Source: Clostridia bacterium (GTDB taxonomy: Bacteria > Bacillota > Clostridia > Lachnospirales > Anaerotignaceae). Taken from it: 9,604 nucleotides of DNA. The translations under genes were made by a program, and so were the position numbers. The stretch covers positions 1-9,604 of the forward strand of contig CAAEMG010000110.1 of assembly GCA_900757025.1 (NCBI GenBank), written 5' to 3'. Below are positions 5,950-9,604 of the stretch, piece after piece. Below the pieces are notes generated by a model, which ran no database searches, had not been told where the DNA came from, and worked only from the letters and a program-made list of their open reading frames with translations. Every line of letters begins with the position of its first letter. Within the stretch, counting starts at the first letter, position 1.

Positions 5950-6792
5950 TTATTTTAACCCCAAGTATTCTATTTTTTCAAGCACACTGTTTATTTCAGC
6001 CCCCATAAGCAGTATAACAGCCGCTATATAAAGCCACAAAAGAAGCACTATTATAGCACCTATAGAACCGAAAAGAAGAGAATATTTGCTCATATGCTCA
6101 ACATAAAAAGAAAATAATGCAGATACAATAATCCACATACTTACTGCCGCCACAGCTCCGGGAAGAGCATTAAGAATTTTTACGGGTCTGCTTGGGGCAA
6201 TGCAGTAAAGAGCCGTTATAACAATCATACATATTCCTGCCATAATAATAAAACGCAGATATACCCACATATTAATAAAATCAGCAGACAATATTATATT
6301 GAACTTTGCCAAAAATGAAATTATTGTTCTGCCAAAGGCAAGAAGCAGAAGTGATGCCAAAATAGTGAAAACTATAAGCACCGAAAAAATAAGTATTGTT
6401 AAAATTCTTGCCGGCAGCCATCTTTTTTTAGCTGAGCCGTATGCCCTGTCAATGCCTATCATAATATAATTTACTGCCCTTACTGGAAAAACAACAGTAA
6501 AAAATATACTTACCGCCAGTATATTTCCGCTTTTGTTTTCCGCAACATAATTAAGATATCTGCTTATAATTTCCGTAACATCTTTTGGAACAAAATGTGC
6601 AATTTCATTTGTAACTACAGCTGTATCTATATTTGCATAGCCCAAAATCATGCTTATCATAAGAATAAGAGGAAAAAAAGAAAATATCATATAGTATGCC
6701 AGCGAAGCCGCAGAACTTGCTATGTCATCCTTAAAATATTTTTCGGCAAGACAGCAGAAAAACAGTATTATTCCGTTTTTTCTCGGTTTCAT
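5950..6792 (-). CDS. YihY/BrkB family inner-membrane protein
   Basis: A 280-residue integral membrane protein of the YihY/virulence-factor BrkB family, whose molecular function is not settled (annotations as ribonuclease BN or a transporter are unsafe). Six hydrophobic segments are visible near residues 32-52, 90-113, 129-152, 175-198, 208-230 and 239-264. Family marks include the short amphipathic N-terminus, SLAYYMIFSFFPLIL in the first segment, and the C-terminal FGSIGAIIVLLLWLYIAAVILLMGAEIN block with its polar end. GGAGGG (6798-6803) precedes the ATG. Two TATAAT sequences lie upstream on the minus strand (6815-6820 and 6805-6810) but neither has a good -35 box. No terminator separates it from marR, whose promoter starts 17 bases past its stop, so read-through is possible. 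Confidence 0.93.
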   Translation of the reverse strand: MKPRKNGIILFFCCLAEKYFKDDIASSAASLAYYMIFSFFPLILMISMILGYANIDTAVVTNEIAHFVPKDVTEIISRYLNYVAENKSGNILAVSIFFTVVFPVRAVNYIMIGIDRAYGSAKKRWLPARILTILIFSVLIVFTILASLLLLAFGRTIISFLAKFNIILSADFINMWVYLRFIIMAGICMIVITALYCIAPSRPVKILNALPGAVAAVSMWIIVSALFSFYVEHMSKYSLLFGSIGAIIVLLLWLYIAAVILLMGAEINSVLEKIEYLGLK

Positions 6793-6923
6793 ATTATCCC
6801 TCCGATTATATAGAATTATATCATAAAAAGGTACAATATATAAAAAATTATAAAATTTTATGTTTTTTTGTAAATAATAACCAATTCACATATAAATATA
6901 CGCAAATTATTATTTTTTAATTA

Positions 6924-6952
6924 TTGAAATTGTGTGGAAATGTTTTTATCAA
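6924..6952 (+). promoter_or_regulatory. Possible promoter upstream of nfo
   Basis: TTGAAA (6924-6929), 17 bases, then TATCAA (6947-6952). The -10 match is only 4 of 6. If used, repeat copy B lies in the nfo leader, as copy A does in the metallo-hydrolase leader. A second weak option inside the repeat is TTTACG (7031-7036), 16 bases, TAAAAT (7053-7058). Confidence 0.35.
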
Positions 6953-6955
6953 AGT

Positions 6956-7037
6956 TTAGGTCACCCTTTTTAAAGGGCTGCATGGGGTGGGACGGCGTCC
7001 CACGGTTTTAATCAGTTTGCCAAATCAAAATTTACGG
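6956..7037 (+). repeat. Dispersed noncoding element, copy B (upstream of nfo)
   Basis: TTAGG (6956-6960), two hairpins and a core that matches copy A at 32 of 40 bases (6998-7037). Hairpin one is CCCTTT (6964-6969) with AAAGGG (6972-6977), needing some opening for its loop. Hairpin two is GTGGGAC (6987-6993) with GTCCCAC (6997-7003), loop GGC, and ends directly at the GGT of the core. Its GC content is far above its surroundings. It could be a short interspersed repeat of the kind scattered in gut Clostridia genomes, or a shared regulatory leader. Confidence 0.65.
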
Positions 7038-7094
7038 TTTTTTTATATGTAATAAAATGTTAAAATAATATTATAAAATACGGAGGTCAAAATT

Positions 7095-7934
7095 ATGCTT
7101 AATATAGGTTGTCATTTATCGGTTTCAAAAGGTTTTTTTGCAATGGGAAAGGAAGCTGAAAGCATAGGTGCAAACACATTTCAGTTTTTTACAAGAAACC
7201 CACGAGGAAGCAAGGCTAAGGCAATAGACGAAAAAGATATTGAAAAATACAGGGCTTTTGCCGAAGATAAGAAATTTGTAAAAATTCTTGCCCATGCGCC
7301 ATATACTTTAAACCCATGTTCAAAAGACGAAAACACAAGGCAGTTTGCCCTTGAAACAATGGCAGACGATATGGTTAGAATGGAATATTTGCCCAATAAT
7401 ATGTATAATTTCCATCCGGGAAGCCATGTTGGGCAGGGAGCTGAAAAAGGTATAGAATTTATTGCCGATACACTTAATAAGGTTATAAAAAAAGGACAGC
7501 ACACAAAGATACTTCTGGAAACAATGGCTGGAAAGGGTACGGAAGTAGGCAGAAATTTTAAAGAGCTTAGAAAGATTATAGATTTGGTTGAACATAACGA
7601 AGTTTTGGGCGTGTGTTTTGATACATGCCATGTGCATGATGCCGGATATGATATTGTGAATGATTTAGACGGAGTTTTAAAAGAATTTGACAATATAGTT
7701 GGAATTGAAAGGCTTTGTGCGGTTCATATTAATGACAGCATGAACCCGTGCGGAAGCCATAAAGACAGACACGAAAAAATAGGCAAAGGCTATATAGGCT
7801 TAGAGGCATTTGAAAGAATTATAAATGACCGCAGGCTCAGAAAACTGCCTTTTTATTTGGAAACGCCAAACGATATTGAAGGATATAAAAGCGAAATAGA
7901 ACTTTTACGCAGTTTATACAGAGAGAAGGAATAA
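7095..7934 (+). CDS. nfo: Deoxyribonuclease IV (AP endonuclease IV)
   Basis: A 279-residue endonuclease IV that cleaves DNA 5' of abasic sites and trims blocked 3' ends in base-excision repair, in the cytoplasm on the nucleoid. It has the TIM-barrel motifs GCHLSVSKG, NTFQFFTRNPRG, AHAPYTLNP, NFHPGSHVGQG, LETMAGKGTEVG, FDTCHVHDAGYD and HINDSMNPCGSHKDRHEKIGKG. All nine zinc ligands of the E. coli enzyme have counterparts: His67, His107, Glu142, Asp176, His179, His211, Asp224, His226 and Glu256. The length is normal. GGAGG (7082-7086) lies 8 bases before the ATG. The gntR gene starts 3 bases after its stop, so the two are almost certainly cotranscribed. Confidence 0.97.
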   Translation: MLNIGCHLSVSKGFFAMGKEAESIGANTFQFFTRNPRGSKAKAIDEKDIEKYRAFAEDKKFVKILAHAPYTLNPCSKDENTRQFALETMADDMVRMEYLPNNMYNFHPGSHVGQGAEKGIEFIADTLNKVIKKGQHTKILLETMAGKGTEVGRNFKELRKIIDLVEHNEVLGVCFDTCHVHDAGYDIVNDLDGVLKEFDNIVGIERLCAVHINDSMNPCGSHKDRHEKIGKGYIGLEAFERIINDRRLRKLPFYLETPNDIEGYKSEIELLRSLYREKE

Positions 7935-7937
7935 TAA

Positions 7938-8612
7938 ATGGCAAGAGAAAAAATGCTTGCAGATAAAGTTGCCGACAGTATTTATAAAATGATTAAAACC
8001 GAAAATAAATTTGAAGCCGGCGAAAAACTGCCAAATGAAAACGAAATGGCAAAAATGTTCGGCGTAAGCCGCACAACACTTAGGGAATCGGTTAAAATAC
8101 TTGCAACGGCAGGTGTTTTGGAAATAAAAAGAGGCCGTGGAACATTTGTAAGCAAAAACATTGTTAATGTGGATAAAACAGAGCTTGAAAACATAAACAG
8201 CTATAAAATTAAGCTTGTAGACCTTTTTGAAGTAAGGCTTGCAATAGAGCCGGAAGTGGCTTTTTGGGCGGCACAGAGGGCAACAGACGATGAAATAGCC
8301 GAAATTGAAAAAAGAGGCCTTGCCGTTGAAAAAACTCTTATTATGCACAAAGACAGAACAGATGATGAGCTTCTTTTCCACAAAAGCATAGCAGAGGCTG
8401 CACACAACGAATTTATGATTGAGCTTTTGCCTATGATTTTTAAGGCAATAGAAAGAGGTGTTGCCATATCGGAGCAGATAACCGAAATTTCAGAGGATAC
8501 TCTTTATGACCACCGCTCTATAGTGCGTTTTTTGAAAAGAAGAGATGCGGAAGGCGCAAGAACGGCAATGAGACTTCATCTTATACATGCCATGTGTTCT
8601 ATGAGGGAATAA
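7938..8612 (+). CDS. GntR family regulator, FadR-type with FCD domain
   Basis: A 224-residue transcription factor. The N-terminal winged helix (about 5-72) has LPNENEMAKMFGVSRTTLRESVKIL and the wing GVLEIKRGRGTFV. The C-terminal all-helical FCD domain (about 90-220) has the RLAIEPEVA start (Arg100, Glu104) and likely metal or ligand residues Asp142/Asp143 with FH148, His192 in DHRSI and His214 in MRLHL. FCD regulators usually sense a small carboxylate and control a sugar-acid or amino-acid pathway, but no such pathway is present here. AGAAGGA (7924-7930) lies 7 bases before the ATG. It sits 3 bases after nfo, an arrangement that suggests cotranscription but gives no functional hint. Its ligand and targets are unknown. 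Confidence 0.95.
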   Translation: MAREKMLADKVADSIYKMIKTENKFEAGEKLPNENEMAKMFGVSRTTLRESVKILATAGVLEIKRGRGTFVSKNIVNVDKTELENINSYKIKLVDLFEVRLAIEPEVAFWAAQRATDDEIAEIEKRGLAVEKTLIMHKDRTDDELLFHKSIAEAAHNEFMIELLPMIFKAIERGVAISEQITEISEDTLYDHRSIVRFLKRRDAEGARTAMRLHLIHAMCSMRE

Positions 8613-8647
8613 AGATTATTTTATGGTTTATGCCAAAGCGGAAATAA

Positions 8648-8680
8648 AAAAGAGCAGTAGAAAATTACTGCTCTTTTAAA
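8648..8680. terminator. Bidirectional terminator between convergent genes
   Basis: A 12-bp stem (8648-8659 with 8666-8677) has a GAAAAT loop. It has an A-run on its left arm and a T-run on its right, so it can serve both gntR (+) and the aminopeptidase gene (-), whose stop is 7 bases away. Confidence 0.9.
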
Positions 8681-8684
8681 ATTT

Positions 8685-9604
8685 TTATATAAGGTTTTCC
8701 GGATTTAAGCACATAAGCTCAGGAACAACAAATCTTCCGTCTTTTCTTATGAGAACATCATCAAAATAAATTTCTCCTCCGCCATATTCGGGAGTCTGAA
8801 TCATTACCAAATCCCAATGGATTGCCGATTTATTTCCGTTTGGTGCATCATCGTAGCACATACCGGGAGTAAAATGTATGCTGCCCATAATTTTTTCATC
8901 AAAAAGTATATTGTTCATAGCCTTTTTAATGTATGGGTTTACACCTATGGCAAATTCGCCAACATATCTTGCCCCTTCGTCTGTATCGAATATTTTGTTA
9001 AGACGTTCATTGTCGTTTGCGGAGCAGTCAACAATTTTTCCGTCTTTGAAAGTAAGGCTTACATTTTCAAATGTAAATGAGTTATATTCGCTTGGTGTAT
9101 TATATGTTATTGTTCCGTTTATTGAATTTTTTACGGGAGCTGTGTAAACTTCGCCGTCTGGTATGTTGCAGGCACCTGCACATTTTATGGCAGGAATGTC
9201 TTTTATAGAGAATGAAATGTCTGTTCCTTTGCCAACAAGACGAACTTTGTCTGTTTTATTCATAAGGTCAACAAGGCTGTCCATGGCTTTGCTCATTTTG
9301 CTGTAGTCAAGGTTGCATACGTCATAGAAGAAATCTTCAAATGCCTCAAGGCTTGTGGAAGCAGACTGTGCCATGCTTGGAGAAGGGTATCTGAGAACAA
9401 CCCATTTTGTATGTGGAACTCTTATATCGTTTACAGGTCTTGTAACAAGAACCGAATACATTTTAAGCTTTTCTTCGGGAACATCGGCAAGTTCTGTAAG
9501 GTTATCATCGCCTCTTACGCCTATATATGCCTGCATATGACGCATTTTTTCACATTCAAGCTCTGCCATAAGTTTAAGCTGTTCTTCGTTGCAGTTAAGC
9601 AGCA
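8685..9604 (-). CDS. M29 family metallo-aminopeptidase, 5'-truncated by window edge
   Basis: The visible 305 residues are the C-terminal three quarters of an M29 (AmpS/PepS-like) aminopeptidase, normally about 410 residues. The frame stays open through the right edge, so the ATG at 9569 is internal (LLNCNEEQLKL precedes it). M29 enzymes remove N-terminal residues from peptides in the cytoplasm, using two metal ions. Counting from that Met, the expected ligands are present: Glu140 in PDGEVYTAP, Glu205 in VGEFAIG, His232 in GSIHFTPG, and His251 and Asp253 in IHWDLV. The MQAYIGVRGDDN segment is the typical link from the N-terminal domain. The protein would be used for peptide turnover or amino-acid recycling. 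It converges on gntR and shares its terminator. Confidence 0.93.
   Translation of the reverse strand, partial: LLNCNEEQLKLMAELECEKMRHMQAYIGVRGDDNLTELADVPEEKLKMYSVLVTRPVNDIRVPHTKWVVLRYPSPSMAQSASTSLEAFEDFFYDVCNLDYSKMSKAMDSLVDLMNKTDKVRLVGKGTDISFSIKDIPAIKCAGACNIPDGEVYTAPVKNSINGTITYNTPSEYNSFTFENVSLTFKDGKIVDCSANDNERLNKIFDTDEGARYVGEFAIGVNPYIKKAMNNILFDEKIMGSIHFTPGMCYDDAPNGNKSAIHWDLVMIQTPEYGGGEIYFDDVLIRKDGRFVVPELMCLNPENLI

Larger units (their letters stand above)
6793..7094. other. Divergent intergenic spacer between yihY and nfo
   Basis: About 300 bases without a gene. The left half is extremely AT-rich, with a 12-base palindrome ATAAAATTTTAT (6850-6861) and a 9-base inverted pair AAATAATAA (6872-6880) and TTATTATTT (6907-6915), both of low complexity. 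A sharp GC-rich island (about 6959-7005) carries two hairpins of repeat copy B. The rest is AT-rich up to the nfo ribosome site GGAGG (7082-7086). Confidence 0.7.

Noticed and set aside
6872..6915. Inverted pair AAATAATAA / TTATTATTT as an operator
   Set aside because: Such matches are expected by chance in sequence this AT-rich, and no promoter element is placed sensibly against it.
6948..7037. Terminal inverted repeats of a MITE around copy B
   Set aside because: TATCAAAGTTTAGG and CCAAATCAAAATTTAC look vaguely related, but neither inverted nor direct alignment holds, and I see no target-site duplication.

Overview
The window reads as chromosome of a low-GC, Gram-positive anaerobe of the class Clostridia (a Lachnospirales-like relative is my guess). 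The reasons are AT-rich DNA, strong AGGAGG-type ribosome sites, near-consensus sigma-A promoters, and the rplU-prp-rpmA-obgE cluster, in which L27 carries the N-terminal extension typical of Firmicutes. I see no prophage, insertion sequence, CRISPR array, tRNA or rRNA.

Layout. At the left edge (to 905) is the C-terminal part of a TPR-repeat protein whose frame runs off the window. From 928 to 3474 comes a ribosome operon: a strong promoter, a structured leader, L21 (GTG start at 1063), the Prp cysteine protease, L27, a hairpin terminator, then the ribosome-assembly GTPase Obg and a second terminator. From 3485 to 4697 is a single-gene unit: promoter, leader of about 160 nt, and a metallo-beta-lactamase-fold hydrolase. 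It ends in a bidirectional terminator shared with the facing genes. From 4708 to 6792 three minus-strand genes follow: a YihY/BrkB membrane protein, a MarR regulator with a consensus promoter, and a cytidylate-kinase-like protein with its own strong promoter. A 302-base AT-rich divergent spacer precedes nfo (endonuclease IV) and a closely linked FCD-domain GntR regulator. The window closes with a convergent, truncated M29 aminopeptidase gene.

How the parts fit. Prp is expected to cut the L27 extension after its two phenylalanines, so protease and substrate are encoded in overlapping genes. Obg acts on the same 50S subunit. The other genes look like ordinary housekeeping or accessory loci.

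The least-explained structure is a pair of related noncoding elements, at 3572-3658 upstream of the hydrolase and 6956-7037 upstream of nfo. They share a roughly 32-40-base core that is about 80% identical, with unlike hairpins between a TTAGG box and the core. They may be a dispersed repeat family or a shared leader element. I do not see a clearly new multi-gene system here.
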